Below are positions 8,984-20,404 of a stretch of 64,000 nucleotides of DNA, piece after piece. The translations under genes were made by a program, and so were the position numbers. The stretch's first letter is position 1. Every line of letters starts with the position of its first letter. The notes under the pieces were generated by a model. It was not told the origin of the DNA and searched no databases. It saw only the letters and a program-made list of their open reading frames with translations. The stretch comes from Avibacterium sp. 20-132 (GTDB lineage Bacteria; Pseudomonadota; Gammaproteobacteria; Enterobacterales; Pasteurellaceae), in the NCBI RefSeq assembly GCF_023611925.1, contig NZ_CP091456.1, forward strand, positions 310,001-374,000. Reading direction: 5' to 3'.

Positions 8984-11362
8984 TTAGAATGTACCACCGA
9001 TACTAAATTGGAATTGTTCAATTTCATCGCCTTTATATTTTTTGATTGGTTTGGCATAAGAGAACACCAAAGGTCCAATCGGTGATTGCCATTGGAAAGC
9101 GACACCCGCTGAGGAGCGAACACGGCTCGGATCGCCGTAATCCGGTAAATTGGTGAAACGTGCTTTTCCGTCTGTTTTCCATTTTGTATTCCATACACTT
9201 GCCGCATCAACAAAAACTGAGGTTCTTACTGAACGTTGATTTTTGTCCGCCACAAATGGAGTTGGCACAATTAATTCCGCACTTGCGGTGACCATTGCAT
9301 TACCACCGACAATGTCGCCATTTACCCCTTTCTTACAATATTTATCTGCTGTTGCACAATCTTTGTGTTGGTAAATAGCTTGTGGGCCTACTGCACCATA
9401 AGCAAAACCACGCAAACTTCCCATACCACCTGCACTGTAAGTTTGATAGAACGGTAAACGTTTACCACCAAAACCATTCGCGTAAGCTGCGGAAGCTTTT
9501 GCTGAAATGACCCAGCTATGATCACGATCTAACGGATAGAAACCTTGAACATCTGCGGACAATTTGTAATATTTATTATCTGAACCTGGAATAGTCACTT
9601 TTCCGCCGATCGAGGCGCGCATTCCTGACGTTGGGAAATAGCCCCGGTTCAGATTGTTATAGTTCCAGCCCATAGAAAGCTCGAAATCGTGAGATTTAAA
9701 TGTCCAATCACTCACATTCATTGATTCACGATAGAGGTTACGGTTATATTCAGGGCGTACATCTTTTAATTTGTTGTAAACATAGCCTAACCCAACATAG
9801 TATGAGTTATTCTCGTTGACTGGGAAACCAAGCGTACCGTTCACCCCGTAAGTTGTACGGCTATAAGAGGCTGAAGTGTCGTTTTTTGAGTTATCGTATT
9901 TTTCAAAGAATACATTCCCACCAAGACTTACGCCGTCTTTTGTGAAATAAGGTTCTGTATAGCCTAAATTCACACTGGTACTGTAATCATTACGCGAACC
10001 ACCTAAACTGATTGAAGATCCCATTCCCAAAAAGTTATCTTGCTTAATACTTGCCTGATAGCTTAAGCCACTTTCTGTACCATAACCAATACCAAAGTTA
10101 ATGCTACCCGTATTACGTTCCTTCACTTTATAGATTACATCAAGTTCATCGTCCGTATTTGGCACATTCTCAGTACGCGATTCTACAGTCTCAAAAAATC
10201 CTGTACGTTCTAACCGCACTTTACCTAGTTCAACTAATTGAGAAGATAACCAAGTTCCTTCTTGCTGACGCATTTCTTGGCGTAATGTGCTATCTGCACT
10301 GACGTTATTGCCTTCAAAACGAATTTGACGAACAGAATAACGACGACCCGCATCAACCACATAAGTCAATGCAATAGTGTGATGTTGATCGTCAAACGCT
10401 GGGCTAACATTCACTTGAGGGTTTGCGTATCCCTGTTCACCTAAGGTCGTTTTAATGGCATTTTCTACCGCAACCACATCACTACGACGGAAGGTTTCCC
10501 CCACCCGAATTTGTTTTAATAATCCGGAAAGCTCCTCGCCCATTCCCGCAACATTACCCACAATACGCGCGCTCTTAACGGTATATTTCTCACCTTCATT
10601 AATATCAATAGAAACTTTTGCCTCAGTCTGTGCATCATTTAACTGCACATCTGTTTTAGTGATTTGCATTTTGGCATAGCCGTGATCAAGGTAAAACTCG
10701 CGTAATGTATCTAGATCTTTACCAAACTGTACGGAATCGAATTTATTGCCGAAAAGCTTCCACCACGCATCAGGTTGTAATTCCATTTGTTCTTGCAACT
10801 TGCTTGAACTAAAGGCGTGATTTCCTTCAAAAGTAACCCCTTTCAACAGTGCGATATCATTTTCTTTAATCTGGATTTTGACTTCCGCACGATTATTTGG
10901 CAATGACGTAACGATGGTTTCCACTTTTGCGTTATAACGCCCTACGCTACGGTAATGATCTAATAAACTTTGGCGAAAAGCCTCTAATTTATCAAGGTTC
11001 AACACATCGCCAACCGCAAAGCCATTAGCGTCTAGGTTATCTTTCAAGGCTTCACTTGGAATTGAGCTATTCCCGTCAAGAATAACATCGGCAATAATTG
11101 GACGTTGCTGTACAGAAATCACTAGGGTATTGCCTTCTCGAGCCGCTTTAACCCCCTCATATCCCTGTAAGAACAAGGTTCTTACTACATTAGCAATATC
11201 TTTATCTGTCGCCCGTTGCCCAACTCTAACGGGTAAATTCGCAAGAATTTTGCCTTCCGTGCCAGCCTGAACGCCATCAACACGAATATCTTGCACAATA
11301 AAAGGTGCAGCCATCACCGTGGTTGAACCCAATAATAAACTTGCGATTAAAAGTTTTTTCAT
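8984..11362 (-). CDS. bamA: Outer membrane protein assembly factor BamA
   Basis: BamA is the core of the beta-barrel assembly machine that inserts outer-membrane proteins. The 792-residue precursor has a signal peptide ([18 protein letters not shown], mature [12 protein letters not shown]), five POTRA domains to about residue 420, and a 16-strand barrel ending in a C-terminal phenylalanine (FSIGGTF), the usual outer-membrane insertion signal. The surface loop with [11 protein letters not shown] contains two cysteines close together. It follows rseP and precedes skp, as in other Gammaproteobacteria. Confidence 0.97.
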   Translation of the reverse strand: MKKLLIASLLLGSTTVMAAPFIVQDIRVDGVQAGTEGKILANLPVRVGQRATDKDIANVVRTLFLQGYEGVKAAREGNTLVISVQQRPIIADVILDGNSSIPSEALKDNLDANGFAVGDVLNLDKLEAFRQSLLDHYRSVGRYNAKVETIVTSLPNNRAEVKIQIKENDIALLKGVTFEGNHAFSSSKLQEQMELQPDAWWKLFGNKFDSVQFGKDLDTLREFYLDHGYAKMQITKTDVQLNDAQTEAKVSIDINEGEKYTVKSARIVGNVAGMGEELSGLLKQIRVGETFRRSDVVAVENAIKTTLGEQGYANPQVNVSPAFDDQHHTIALTYVVDAGRRYSVRQIRFEGNNVSADSTLRQEMRQQEGTWLSSQLVELGKVRLERTGFFETVESRTENVPNTDDELDVIYKVKERNTGSINFGIGYGTESGLSYQASIKQDNFLGMGSSISLGGSRNDYSTSVNLGYTEPYFTKDGVSLGGNVFFEKYDNSKNDTSASYSRTTYGVNGTLGFPVNENNSYYVGLGYVYNKLKDVRPEYNRNLYRESMNVSDWTFKSHDFELSMGWNYNNLNRGYFPTSGMRASIGGKVTIPGSDNKYYKLSADVQGFYPLDRDHSWVISAKASAAYANGFGGKRLPFYQTYSAGGMGSLRGFAYGAVGPQAIYQHKDCATADKYCKKGVNGDIVGGNAMVTASAELIVPTPFVADKNQRSVRTSVFVDAASVWNTKWKTDGKARFTNLPDYGDPSRVRSSAGVAFQWQSPIGPLVFSYAKPIKKYKGDEIEQFQFSIGGTF

Positions 11363-11391
11363 TGTTACTTTTATCCTTGTAAAAGAAAGAG

Positions 11392-12723
11392 TTATAAACG
11401 TAAGAAATCGTTAAACAAAGCAAATGCTGTTAAAGCTAATAAGCATATTGCTCCAATTTTATAAGCCGCATCTTGCACTTTTTGTGAAAGTGGTTTGCCT
11501 TTTATCGCCTCTGCGGCAAGAAAAACTAAATGTCCCCCATCTAATACTGGTAATGGGAACAAATTCATAATACCTAAATTCACACTAATTAATGCCATAA
11601 AACTTAAATAATAAACGAAGCCAATTTCAGAAGAGACACCCGCTCCCTTTGCAATAGAAATAGGTCCGCTTAAATTATTTAAAGAAAGATCGCCAGTAAT
11701 TAATTTACCGATCACTTTTACAGTCAGTAGCATTAAATCTTTCGTTTTTTCTATGCCTTTTTGTAACGCATCAAAAAGACCATATTTTAATTCCGTGCGA
11801 TATTTTTCATCTAATGGTTTAATGGTTGGCGAGACGCCAACAAACCATTTCCCTTTTTCGTTTAGTATCGGCGTTAAGGTTTTATATAGCGTTTCCCTCG
11901 CCCGCTCAATGCGCAACGTGAAAGGCAGCCCCTTTTGCACATCTTGAATAAAATCTTGCCAATTCATTGGTTCACCGGTATTGGTATAAAGTTTATCACC
12001 AACAAGCAAACCTGCTTTTTGTGCAGGAGAATCTGCTGCCACTTTAGACAAGGTCATTTCCACTTTAGTTCGCACAGGAATCATACCTAATGCGCCAAAA
12101 GCACTTTCTTTTTCGGGATCAAAACGCCAATTTGTTAAGTCTAAGGTACGTTGTTGCTTCACATTAGATGCAAAAGGAGAAAGCGTGATTTCTACATTTG
12201 GATTGCCCATTTTGGTTGCAAGTACCATATTAATGGTTTCCCAATCTGGCGTTGCTGTGCCATCAATGGCAATAATTTGTGAATCTGGTTGGATCTGTGC
12301 TTGTGCCGCAATAGATTGAGGTCGAACCTCTGCGATAACAGGTTTCACACTAGGAATACCAATGGAATACACCAACCAATACGCCAATATAGCAAAAATA
12401 AAATTCGCAATAGGGCCTGCTGCAATGACAAAGGCACGTTGTGCAACAGATTTATTATTAAAGGCTTGTGATTTTAATTCTTCTGGTACCGCTTCGTTAC
12501 GCTCATCAAGCATTTTCACATAGCCACCTAAAGGAATCAGTGAAATAGAAAAGGCTGTCCCTTTTTTATCAAGAAATGACCACAATACTTTACCGAAACC
12601 GATAGAAAAACGCTCAACTTTTATACCGCACTTTCTCGCAGCCCAAAAGTGTCCGTATTCGTGTACAAAAACCAGTACACAAATGGCAACCAAAAATGAA
12701 CCTAACGACCACAAAAAAGACAT
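11392..12723 (-). CDS. rseP: RIP zinc metalloprotease RseP
   Basis: RseP is the inner-membrane site-2 protease that cuts anti-sigma factor RseA and clears signal peptides. The 443-residue protein has the zinc-binding HEYGH at 21-25 in the first membrane helix, tandem PDZ domains (about 115-290, including [15 protein letters not shown]), and the C-terminal [13 protein letters not shown] that supplies the third zinc ligand. It lies between cdsA and bamA. Confidence 0.96.
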   Translation of the reverse strand: MSFLWSLGSFLVAICVLVFVHEYGHFWAARKCGIKVERFSIGFGKVLWSFLDKKGTAFSISLIPLGGYVKMLDERNEAVPEELKSQAFNNKSVAQRAFVIAAGPIANFIFAILAYWLVYSIGIPSVKPVIAEVRPQSIAAQAQIQPDSQIIAIDGTATPDWETINMVLATKMGNPNVEITLSPFASNVKQQRTLDLTNWRFDPEKESAFGALGMIPVRTKVEMTLSKVAADSPAQKAGLLVGDKLYTNTGEPMNWQDFIQDVQKGLPFTLRIERARETLYKTLTPILNEKGKWFVGVSPTIKPLDEKYRTELKYGLFDALQKGIEKTKDLMLLTVKVIGKLITGDLSLNNLSGPISIAKGAGVSSEIGFVYYLSFMALISVNLGIMNLFPLPVLDGGHLVFLAAEAIKGKPLSQKVQDAAYKIGAICLLALTAFALFNDFLRL

Positions 12724-12732
12724 ATCTGTTTC

Positions 12733-13596
12733 CTATAAGACATAAAAATAGAAATAGGCAAAGAATGGAACAGCAGCAGTTAAGCTATCAATACGATCTA
12801 AAATCCCACCGTGTCCGGGAATTAACTGACTGCTATCTTTAATACCGCTTTCACGCTTAAACATACTTTCCGTCAAATCACCCAATACAGAAATCGCCAC
12901 TGTGGCAACGGATAACAGGATGAAAGGCACTGTTGGCACATTGAATAGATCTTGCGGAGCAACTTGCATAAAAATTGCTGCTAACACGCCAGCCGTGAGT
13001 AAACCACCAAATACCCCTTGCCAAGTTTTACCCGGGGAAACTTTGGCTGCAAGTTTATGCTTTCCAAATTGGCGGCCGGCAAAATACGCCCCTGAATCAG
13101 CTGCCCATACAAGAATAAAGACATAAAAGAGCAACATTAAGCCGTGATAGGGATTAGCAACGTAACCATCTAAACGCAGTTTCAACACACCAACAATAAA
13201 AGGCACTAAAGTTACAATGGCGAAAACTCCTTGTAATACCACGGATTTTGCCCAAAATTTCGCTGAATTGGGGTAACTCACTACCAGACCAAGCGCAATA
13301 ATCCACCAAATCACGGCACTTAATAAAATCGGTTCGGCATAATGTTCAAACACACGCCCAGCATTGAGATAATTGGCTTCGCTTAAAATCCATAAAAAAA
13401 GCACCGCACTTGCTAATCCAGCCACGACAACACGCCAAAATTTATTTTTAACCTGGGCAAATTGTGTCCATTCCCAAATGCCTAAGCCCACCACGACACC
13501 TAACGCTAAGGCAAAATAAAAAGGAGAAAATAAAAATAACGCAGCACAGACAATAGCAATTAAAATTATTGCGGAAATGACACGTTGTTTAAGCAC
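12733..13596 (-). CDS. cdsA: Phosphatidate cytidylyltransferase
   Basis: CdsA makes CDP-diacylglycerol from phosphatidate and CTP, the branch point of phospholipid synthesis. The 287-residue polytopic protein ends with the CDS signature, seen as SMFKRESGIKDSSQ followed by IPGHGGILDRIDS, with all key Lys, Asp, His-Gly-Gly and Asp-Arg residues. It starts 3 nt after uppS and is followed by rseP. This is the housekeeping enzyme; the partial gene at 1-461 is a second, divergent member. Confidence 0.96.
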   Translation of the reverse strand: MLKQRVISAIILIAIVCAALFLFSPFYFALALGVVVGLGIWEWTQFAQVKNKFWRVVVAGLASAVLFLWILSEANYLNAGRVFEHYAEPILLSAVIWWIIALGLVVSYPNSAKFWAKSVVLQGVFAIVTLVPFIVGVLKLRLDGYVANPYHGLMLLFYVFILVWAADSGAYFAGRQFGKHKLAAKVSPGKTWQGVFGGLLTAGVLAAIFMQVAPQDLFNVPTVPFILLSVATVAISVLGDLTESMFKRESGIKDSSQLIPGHGGILDRIDSLTAAVPFFAYFYFYVL

Positions 13597-13599
13597 AGT

Positions 13600-14328
13600 T
13601 TAGTCCTCTTGTTCTGCTCCACCAAAACGGCGATTTCGTTGTTGATAAGCTAAAATAGCTTGATTAAATTCTTGTTCGTTAAAATCTGGCCATAACACAT
13701 CGGAAAAATAAAATTCTGCATAAGCAATTTGCCATAGCAAAAAATTACTCACACGTTGCTCCCCGCTTGTCCGAATGAGCAAATCAACCATTGGCTGATT
13801 TTGGGTGACCAAATATTGCTGAAAACGTTCTGCGGTGATCTCATCAACGGTCATCTGCTGATTTTTCACTAAGCTGGCAAGCTGTTTTGTAGCCTGCACA
13901 ATATCCCAATATCCACCGTAATTTGCCGCAATATTTAAAGTAAGTGCGGTGTTATTTTCGGTTAATTTTTCTGCGTTTTCGATTTTTTGCTGTAATTTTG
14001 CATTAAAACGCGATTTATCGCCGATAATTTTTAACCGAATATTATTTTTATGCAATTTTTTCACTTCTAAATCAAGTGCTTGCATAAATAATGTCATTAA
14101 TGCACTCACTTCACTTTCGGGACGAGACCAATTTTCACTGCTAAAGGCATAAAGTGTGAGAACATTCACACCAATTTTTAGTGCATAGGAAACCGCTTGG
14201 CGCACTGCCGCAACACCATTTTTATGCCCGAAAATACGCATTTTTCCTTGCTGTTTTGCCCAACGACCATTGCCATCCATAATAATCGCAACGTGTTGAG
14301 GAATATTATTTGAATCAATCTCTGTCAT
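13600..14328 (-). CDS. uppS: Undecaprenyl pyrophosphate synthase
   Basis: UppS condenses eight isopentenyl units onto farnesyl diphosphate to make the C55 carrier for peptidoglycan and LPS. The 242-residue cis-prenyltransferase contains the pyrophosphate-binding [11 protein letters not shown] near residue 20, [16 protein letters not shown] region ([16 protein letters not shown]), and [18 protein letters not shown] with [14 protein letters not shown] ending ([10 protein letters not shown]). It is the first gene of the tight uppS-cdsA-rseP-bamA run after dxr. Confidence 0.97.
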   Translation of the reverse strand: MTEIDSNNIPQHVAIIMDGNGRWAKQQGKMRIFGHKNGVAAVRQAVSYALKIGVNVLTLYAFSSENWSRPESEVSALMTLFMQALDLEVKKLHKNNIRLKIIGDKSRFNAKLQQKIENAEKLTENNTALTLNIAANYGGYWDIVQATKQLASLVKNQQMTVDEITAERFQQYLVTQNQPMVDLLIRTSGEQRVSNFLLWQIAYAEFYFSDVLWPDFNEQEFNQAILAYQQRNRRFGGAEQED

Positions 14329-14416
14329 TCATCAAGGATTTTCTAGTTACAAAATTAATGGCTGAATATATCATAATATGATCTTACTTACTATGAAAAC
14401 GCACAGAATTATATGT

Positions 14417-14444
14417 AAAAAATCAAAGCGAACTTTCGCCCGCT
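14417..14444 (-). terminator. Candidate terminator after dxr
   Basis: On the minus strand GAGCGGGCGAAAGTTCGCTTT folds with GCGA/TCGC as core and outer AGCG/CGCT pairing, followed by GATTTTTT. It lies between dxr and uppS and resembles a shortened member of the GGGCGA...TCGCCC terminator family seen elsewhere in the window. Confidence 0.5.
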
Positions 14445-14472
14445 CTGAGTTATTTATAATAAAAACAAAATG

Positions 14473-15672
14473 TTATTTTGATTGAATGATTTTCCACGCC
14501 ACCCCACGTGCTTTTTTATCCACCTCTAACACATCATCAATGGATTGAATCTGTTGCGGTGTGATGTTTTCTACAACCTGCTGATTCACAAAGGCAATAT
14601 CGGTAAATTTAATTTGACGATTTAGAAACGCCTCGACAGAAATTTCGTTCGCCGCGTTCATCGCTGTTGTTGCATACTGCCCTGCTGCGAAAGCATCTAT
14701 GGCGAGTTTTAAGCAAGGGTAACGCTGATAATCTGGTTGTAAGAAAGTCAGCCCATTAAGCTGATAAAAATCCAATGGCGCAACTCCCGCAAAGGTACGT
14801 TGTGGATAAGCCATTGTTTCAGCAATTGGCGTACGCATATCAGGATTGCCCATTTGCGCAATGACCGAGCCATCAATATAACGCACCATAGAATGAATAA
14901 TGGATTGAGGATGAATAATCACTTCCATTTCATCAGCTGTCGCATTAAATAACCAACGAGCCTCAATATATTCTAAGCCTTTGTTCATCATTGTAGCTGA
15001 ATCGACCGAAATCTTTTTGCCCATTGACCAATTGGGGTGTGCCACAGCTTGTTCTGGTGTGATGTGTTCAAATTCTGTAAGATCCGTATAGCGGAAAGGC
15101 CCGCCCGATCCCGTTAAGACAATTTTACTAATGCCTAATTCTTGTAGCGGACAAAAACCGATTTTTTCTTGTGCTTGAGGCGGTAAAGATTGGAAAATCG
15201 CATTGTGTTCACTGTCCACTGGCAGAAGCTGTGCGTGGCTTTTCTTCACTTCATCAATAAAGAGTTGCCCACAAGTCACCAAGCTTTCCTTGTTGGCTAG
15301 CAACACCCGTTTACCCGCTTGCACCGCGGCAAGGGTTGGTAGCAAGCCAGCTGCACCAACAATGGCAGCCATCACTTGATCAGCCTCAGGGTGTGATGCT
15401 AATTCACAAATAGCTTGTTGTCCGCTTAACACTTGCGTTTTCATACCAAGTGCGGTCAATTTTTCTTTCAAATTTTTCGCCGCACTTTCATCATCTAATG
15501 CGGCAAAAGTCGGCTGAAATTTAACGCATTGCTCAAGCATTAACTGCACATTACGCCCCCCTACTAAAGCGAACACTTGATATTTTTCTGGATTATGCGC
15601 TATTACAGAAAGGGTGCTAGTACCGATTGAACCGGTTGAACCAAGAATAACGAGTTTTTGTTGTTTTTGCAT
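14473..15672 (-). CDS. dxr: 1-deoxy-D-xylulose 5-phosphate reductoisomerase
   Basis: Dxr (IspC) turns DXP into 2-C-methyl-D-erythritol 4-phosphate with NADPH, the committed step of the non-mevalonate isoprenoid pathway. The 399-residue enzyme begins [17 protein letters not shown], the dinucleotide-binding motif, and contains [19 protein letters not shown] (Asp/Glu metal ligands), GSGGPF and [18 protein letters not shown] with the second acidic ligand. It lies between frr and uppS. Confidence 0.97.
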   Translation of the reverse strand: MQKQQKLVILGSTGSIGTSTLSVIAHNPEKYQVFALVGGRNVQLMLEQCVKFQPTFAALDDESAAKNLKEKLTALGMKTQVLSGQQAICELASHPEADQVMAAIVGAAGLLPTLAAVQAGKRVLLANKESLVTCGQLFIDEVKKSHAQLLPVDSEHNAIFQSLPPQAQEKIGFCPLQELGISKIVLTGSGGPFRYTDLTEFEHITPEQAVAHPNWSMGKKISVDSATMMNKGLEYIEARWLFNATADEMEVIIHPQSIIHSMVRYIDGSVIAQMGNPDMRTPIAETMAYPQRTFAGVAPLDFYQLNGLTFLQPDYQRYPCLKLAIDAFAAGQYATTAMNAANEISVEAFLNRQIKFTDIAFVNQQVVENITPQQIQSIDDVLEVDKKARGVAWKIIQSK

Positions 15673-15751
15673 AAATTTTTGACCGCACTATAAAAAGAAG
15701 TAAGTTTGCTAAAATTGTGGTGAATATACTCAAAAGCCCGCCGTTCAGCAA

Positions 15752-15782
15752 GAAAAAAGAGGGCGAACCTTTGGCTCGCCCT
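15752..15782 (-). terminator. Intrinsic terminator after frr
   Basis: On the minus strand AGGGCGA (15782-15776) and TCGCCCT (15766-15760) form a stem around a 9-nt loop, followed by C and TTTTTT. It sits between frr and dxr. It shares the GGGCGAGCC...GTTCGCCC form with the hairpin after bamC. Confidence 0.75.
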
Positions 15783-15807
15783 TTATTGCTTCATTTATTT
15801 CAAATGA

Positions 15808-16365
15808 TTAGAAATCTAATAATTCTTTCTCTTTGTCTGCTAACACTTCATCCACTTTTTTCACATAAAGATCGGTGATTTTTTGGATTTCATCTTGTGC
15901 TTTGCGTTCTTCATCTTCGCTGATTTCTTTTTCCTTCAACAACGCTTTGATTTGATCGTTAGCATCACGGCGTACATTACGTACAGCAACTTTGCCTTGT
16001 TCGGCTTCCGCTTTTACAATTTTGATTAAATCACGACGGCGTTCTTCCGTTAATGGTGGAAGTGGAACGCGAATGGTTGTGCCTGCTGATGATGGGTTTA
16101 AACCTAAATCAGAGGTTAAGATGGCTTTTTCTACTGCCCCGATTAAACTACGATCAAACACAGTTACTGCAAGAGTGCGTGCATCTTCAGCGACAACATT
16201 AGCTAACTGACGTAATGGCGTTAATGCGCCATAGTATTCCACTTGAATACCATCAAGTAAGCTAGGCTGTGCGCGTCCTGTTCTAACTTTCGCAATATGA
16301 TGTTTGAATGTTTCAAGGCTTTTTTCCATACGCGTTTGCGTATCTTGTTTAATTTCGTTAATCAC
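15808..16365 (-). CDS. frr: Ribosome recycling factor
   Basis: RRF, together with EF-G, splits post-termination ribosomes. The 185-residue protein is all-helical plus a small beta domain, and shows the usual [15 protein letters not shown] and [14 protein letters not shown] blocks and the C-terminal [22 protein letters not shown]. Length and sequence match the family exactly. It follows pyrH by 29 bp in the common pyrH-frr order. Confidence 0.97.
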   Translation of the reverse strand: MINEIKQDTQTRMEKSLETFKHHIAKVRTGRAQPSLLDGIQVEYYGALTPLRQLANVVAEDARTLAVTVFDRSLIGAVEKAILTSDLGLNPSSAGTTIRVPLPPLTEERRRDLIKIVKAEAEQGKVAVRNVRRDANDQIKALLKEKEISEDEERKAQDEIQKITDLYVKKVDEVLADKEKELLDF

Positions 16366-16394
16366 AAATATTCCTTTTATTTAAGTTTAATCAA

Positions 16395-17111
16395 TTAGTT
16401 ACAAATAAGCGTCCCTTCACGCTCACCTAAAATAACATTGCGTAATGCACCCGGTTTGCTCATATTAAACACGCGAATTGGCATTCCGTGATCTCGTGCT
16501 AACGTAAAGGCGGCTAAGTCCATCACTTGCAATTCTTTGTCAATCACATCAGCATAAGTGAGTTTTTCATACATCACTGCTTCTGGATTTTTGGCAGGAT
16601 CGCAATCATACACGCCGTCCACTTTTGTCGCTTTGAGTACAACATCGGCTTCAATTTCAATACCGCGCAAGCAAGCGGCAGAATCGGTAGTAAAAAATGG
16701 GCTACCTGTTCCTGCCGAGAAAATGACCACGCGTCCTTCCCGTAGCATTTTAATTGCTTCAGACCAGTTATAAGTATCACAAATACCATTGAGTTGGAAG
16801 GCTGACATCAATTTTGCATTGACATCAGCACGGTGTAAGGCATCACGCATTGCTAAGCCGTTCATTACGGTGGCAAGCATTCCCATATGATCGCCGACCA
16901 CACGGTTCATTCCTGCTTTCGCCAGTTTCGCACCACGGAATAAATTTCCGCCCCCTAACACAACCCCGACTTCTACGCCCATTTCTAGTAATTCTTTAAT
17001 TTCGAGCGCCATTCTGTCTAAAATTGAAGGATCAATTCCAAAACCTTCCTCACCTTGTAAAGCTTCACCGCTTAATTTAAGCAGGATTCTTTTATATACG
17101 GGTTTGCTCAT
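16395..17111 (-). CDS. pyrH: Uridylate kinase
   Basis: PyrH phosphorylates UMP to UDP in pyrimidine synthesis. I start it at 17111 ([20 protein letters not shown], 238 residues): a GAGGAAA sits 5-6 nt upstream, and the length matches relatives. The in-frame extension to 17162 has no family support. Visible blocks are [30 protein letters not shown] and [19 protein letters not shown]. It is followed by frr and is divergent from the phosphoethanolamine transferase gene. Confidence 0.97.
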   Translation of the reverse strand: MSKPVYKRILLKLSGEALQGEEGFGIDPSILDRMALEIKELLEMGVEVGVVLGGGNLFRGAKLAKAGMNRVVGDHMGMLATVMNGLAMRDALHRADVNAKLMSAFQLNGICDTYNWSEAIKMLREGRVVIFSAGTGSPFFTTDSAACLRGIEIEADVVLKATKVDGVYDCDPAKNPEAVMYEKLTYADVIDKELQVMDLAAFTLARDHGMPIRVFNMSKPGALRNVILGEREGTLICN

Positions 17112-17256
17112 TTTTTCCTCACAAAAGTTGGCTACAAAATTCTGCATATTATAGAGCAACATCTTTACCCTGAAAATAGCTTAGAAAAAAAATCGCATAG
17201 AACCCTCGAAAAAAATTAAGTAAAATGAGAGGAAGTCAAAAATAAGGAATAATGTT

Positions 17257-18825
17257 GTGACAAAAAAGAACAAAAAAGGAACATTTCATCTTTCATCCCT
17301 ACTCGCAAGTGCGGTATGTTTTGCGCTACTTTATGTAATCAGCCTGTTGGCATTACAAGGCTCGGGTTATTTTCCACAACCAAACTGGCAACAAATTGCC
17401 CTTTTTATGTCTTTCATTATTATTTTTTCTAGCTCCCCAAAATGCTTTTATTTTATTGCGCTCCCTATTTTATTCATTTATGCCTGCTATGCGCCTATTG
17501 GGGTGAATTTTGGTGCGCCTTCTTATCAGTATATTGCCTCTGTTTTTGCCACCGACTTACAAGAAGGCAAAGAATTTTTTGCTCAAATTCCGCTACTTCA
17601 TTATGGTTATCCCTTTGTTATTCTTAGCGGAGCCTTGCTTTATCGCAAGTTAAGTCAAAAATTTCACGTGGCTTTTTATAAAAATAAAGGGCTATTGGCA
17701 CTCATTTTTATCAATGCATTTTGGGGACAAATTCCTTTCCAACCTCTGCAAGAAAGCTATTTAGCCGGGAAAAAAGTGATCGAAGAACTGCGTTTGCTTA
17801 ATCGCTTTAATGTACCAAGTGAATGGGGGGAAAGCCAACTGGATAGCCGTTCTCATTATGATGACTACATTTTAGTTATCGGCGAAAGTGCAAGAAAAGA
17901 TTATCACCACGCTTATGGTTATCCTATTGCTAATACGCCTTTTCTTTCCACCGCCAAAGGCACATTAATTAATGGCTTAACCGCAGGTGGAACCAATACT
18001 ATCGCTTCGTTAAAACTAATGTTTACAAAACCTAACAAAAAAACGTGGGAAGGTAATTATCGCTTAAATTTCATTGACTTAATTAAGTCAGCAGGTCTCA
18101 AAACCTACTGGCTTTCTAATCAAGGCTATTTGGGGCAATACGACACGCCCATTTCTGCGATTGCCAATAAAAGTGATGAAAAACTCTTTTTAAAATCAGG
18201 TGATTCTCTTAGCAGTGATGTGAGTGATTTTAAATTAATCGCAAAATTTGACCAGCTACTGCAAAAACCTAGCGAGAACAAACGTTTTATCGTTGTCCAT
18301 CTATATGGTTCACATCCTTTAGCTTGCGAACGCGTGGCTGATTATAAAAAGATTTTTGACGACACAAAAATTGATAAAAAATATCAAGAAGTAAACTGCT
18401 ATATTAGTTCGATCAAAAAAACCGATGAAATACTCAGCAAAATTTATCAGCTTCTGATAGAAAATCAGCAAAAAAACCATCGCACTTTTTCGATGATTTA
18501 CTTTGCTGATCACGGTTTAGCTCATCAAATCAGCGACAACTATATTGCCATTCATAATAGCAATGGTAAAAGCAAACGCCATTACGATATTCCATTGTTT
18601 AAAATTTCCAGTGATGATCAGCAACGTCACGAGAAAAACGTGGCAAAGTCTGGCTTGAACTTTACGGAGGGATTAGCCAATTGGATCGGCATTCGCAATG
18701 CGAATATTGACGCCAATATGGATCTTTTTGATGAGACACCGCAGCCAGATTATGGCTTAAAAGAAAAAATTGAAAATATCACTGCACCAGATGATCCAGC
18801 GGTGATCATTCCTGCTCATCGCTAA
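17257..18825 (+). CDS. Phosphoethanolamine transferase, EptA/OpgE-like sulfatase fold
   Basis: This 522-residue membrane enzyme has hydrophobic helices in the first 160 residues, then a periplasmic alkaline-phosphatase-like domain. The block [18 protein letters not shown] carries the first metal-binding acid (Glu210). The catalytic threonine should be Thr246 or Thr248 in GGTNTIAS, and DHG near residue 413 gives late metal ligands. The family transfers phosphoethanolamine from phosphatidylethanolamine to LPS or another periplasmic glycan; the acceptor is unknown here. Translation starts at GTG 17257: an AAGGAA lies 8 nt upstream, while the nearby ATG at 17252 is followed at once by TTG TGA. 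Its last 20 bases overlap the 3' end of lpxH on the other strand. Confidence 0.85.
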   Translation: MTKKNKKGTFHLSSLLASAVCFALLYVISLLALQGSGYFPQPNWQQIALFMSFIIIFSSSPKCFYFIALPILFIYACYAPIGVNFGAPSYQYIASVFATDLQEGKEFFAQIPLLHYGYPFVILSGALLYRKLSQKFHVAFYKNKGLLALIFINAFWGQIPFQPLQESYLAGKKVIEELRLLNRFNVPSEWGESQLDSRSHYDDYILVIGESARKDYHHAYGYPIANTPFLSTAKGTLINGLTAGGTNTIASLKLMFTKPNKKTWEGNYRLNFIDLIKSAGLKTYWLSNQGYLGQYDTPISAIANKSDEKLFLKSGDSLSSDVSDFKLIAKFDQLLQKPSENKRFIVVHLYGSHPLACERVADYKKIFDDTKIDKKYQEVNCYISSIKKTDEILSKIYQLLIENQQKNHRTFSMIYFADHGLAHQISDNYIAIHNSNGKSKRHYDIPLFKISSDDQQRHEKNVAKSGLNFTEGLANWIGIRNANIDANMDLFDETPQPDYGLKEKIENITAPDDPAVIIPAHR

Positions 18826-19549
18826 CCTGTTGATTTAACGAATGGTTAATAAATGTCATTGTTTTCGCTGACACCGCTAACACCGACGACGTTGCCCCCC
18901 AATCACCGAGAACAATGCGTTCAAAGTGCGGTGGAATTTTGTGCCAATTTTGCCGATGGGTATGCCCGTGAATAAGCTGTGGCACATTAAATTGTTGCAT
19001 TGTTTGCAACACAAAATCGGCATTTACGTCCATAATTTGAGAGGATTTATGCTGCTTATCCTGTTTGCTTTTGGCACGAATTTTCTCAGCAATTTTTAAC
19101 CGCACTTTTAAAGGAAGATGTAAAAAAACCCATTGACGCCATTTTTGATGCACTTTTTTACGATAGCGTTGGTAAGCCATATCATCAATACAGAGTGTAT
19201 CGCCGTGGCAAAGCAATGTGGGAGTGCCATACAAATCAATCACCTGATAGGTGGGTAACAGGGTTAAGCCGCAAGATTGGGCAAATTTTTCGCCGATGAG
19301 GAAATCGCGATTGCCGTGCATAAAATAGCATTTCACGCCTTTTTCCGTTAAGGTGCGAATTTGCAGTGTCACTAAATCGATCAACGGAGAATGTTCATCA
19401 TCACCAATCCAAAAATCAAAAAGATCGCCTAAAATATACAAACTTTCGGCATCTTGGGCTTGATTTTGCATAAAATCCACAAAAAGGGCGGTTAAATCTG
19501 GACGATTTTCGCTTAAATGTAAATCAGCAATAAAATAGGTCGTTGCCAT
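18806..19549 (-). CDS. lpxH: UDP-2,3-diacylglucosamine diphosphatase
   Basis: LpxH hydrolyses UDP-2,3-diacylglucosamine to lipid X, the step between LpxD and LpxB. The 247-residue metallophosphoesterase starts at 19549 ([17 protein letters not shown]) and has the full set of ligands: DLH at 9-11, [23 protein letters not shown], and the C-terminal HGHTHRQ. The longer frame to 19615 adds 22 residues with no family support. It is convergent with, and overlaps by 20 bp, the phosphoethanolamine transferase gene. The start is separated from divergent plsC by about 120 bp. Confidence 0.96.
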   Translation of the reverse strand: MATTYFIADLHLSENRPDLTALFVDFMQNQAQDAESLYILGDLFDFWIGDDEHSPLIDLVTLQIRTLTEKGVKCYFMHGNRDFLIGEKFAQSCGLTLLPTYQVIDLYGTPTLLCHGDTLCIDDMAYQRYRKKVHQKWRQWVFLHLPLKVRLKIAEKIRAKSKQDKQHKSSQIMDVNADFVLQTMQQFNVPQLIHGHTHRQNWHKIPPHFERIVLGDWGATSSVLAVSAKTMTFINHSLNQQVSDEQE

Positions 19550-19668
19550 TTTGAATGTCTTTTTAAAGAATGAAATTGTTTGATAGCCTAGCATTTTTTT
19601 AGCGGATTGATACAAATATTTACGGATTTTCGCTATACTTGTGCAAATTTTTTTCAGGGTATGTCGTT

Positions 19669-20403
19669 ATGCTAAAACTTCTTCGCATTATTGTGATTGT
19701 GTTCTGCTGTATTTTGATTTGTTTACTTGGCACAATCTATTCTCTTATTCGTTTCAGAAATCCAAGCAATGTGGGAGATATCGCTCGCTGGTTTGGGCGT
19801 TTATATCCGCTTTTCGGTTTGCAAGTGGAACATCGTTTCCCAGCAAAGGCAGAAAATATTGGGCCTTGCATTTATATTGGCAATCACCAAAATAACTACG
19901 ATATGGTCACCATTTCTTATATGGTGATGCCACGCACCGTGAGCGTAGGGAAAAAAAGCCTGATTTGGATCCCTTTTTTCGGCATTTTATATTGGGCATC
20001 GGGCAACATTTTTTTAGATCGCGATAATCGTTCCAAAGCGCACAATACAATGACTCAACTGGCTGAACGCATTAACCGCGATAACCTTTCTATTTGGATG
20101 TTCCCTGAAGGCACACGCAGCCGTGGGCGTGGTTTACTGCCGTTTAAAACAGGGGCATTTCACGCTGCGATTGCCGCTGGCGTGCCGATTGTCCCTGTGG
20201 TTTGTTCTACCACACAAAATAAAATCAATCTTAATCGCTGGCATAATGGCAAGGTGATCTGCGAAATGCTGCCCCCTGTGGATACCTCCGCTTATAGCAA
20301 AGATAATGTGCGTGAATTGGCGAGCTATTGCCATTCACTAATGCAACAACGAATCAATGAACTTGATGCTGAAATTGCTGCTCAACCAAGCCCAACAAAA
20401 TAA
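19669..20403 (+). CDS. plsC: 1-acyl-sn-glycerol-3-phosphate acyltransferase
   Basis: PlsC adds the second acyl chain to make phosphatidate. The 245-residue protein starts at 19669 ([14 protein letters not shown]), with one N-terminal membrane helix, HX4D in [12 protein letters not shown], and [11 protein letters not shown]. An upstream in-frame ATG at 19639 adds 10 residues, but a TATACT -10-like box overlaps it, so the shorter form is preferred. The sequence closely follows the Haemophilus PlsC I know. It is followed after 1 nt by ftsP, as in other Gammaproteobacteria. Confidence 0.96.
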   Translation: MLKLLRIIVIVFCCILICLLGTIYSLIRFRNPSNVGDIARWFGRLYPLFGLQVEHRFPAKAENIGPCIYIGNHQNNYDMVTISYMVMPRTVSVGKKSLIWIPFFGILYWASGNIFLDRDNRSKAHNTMTQLAERINRDNLSIWMFPEGTRSRGRGLLPFKTGAFHAAIAAGVPIVPVVCSTTQNKINLNRWHNGKVICEMLPPVDTSAYSKDNVRELASYCHSLMQQRINELDAEIAAQPSPTK

Positions 20404-20404
20404 G

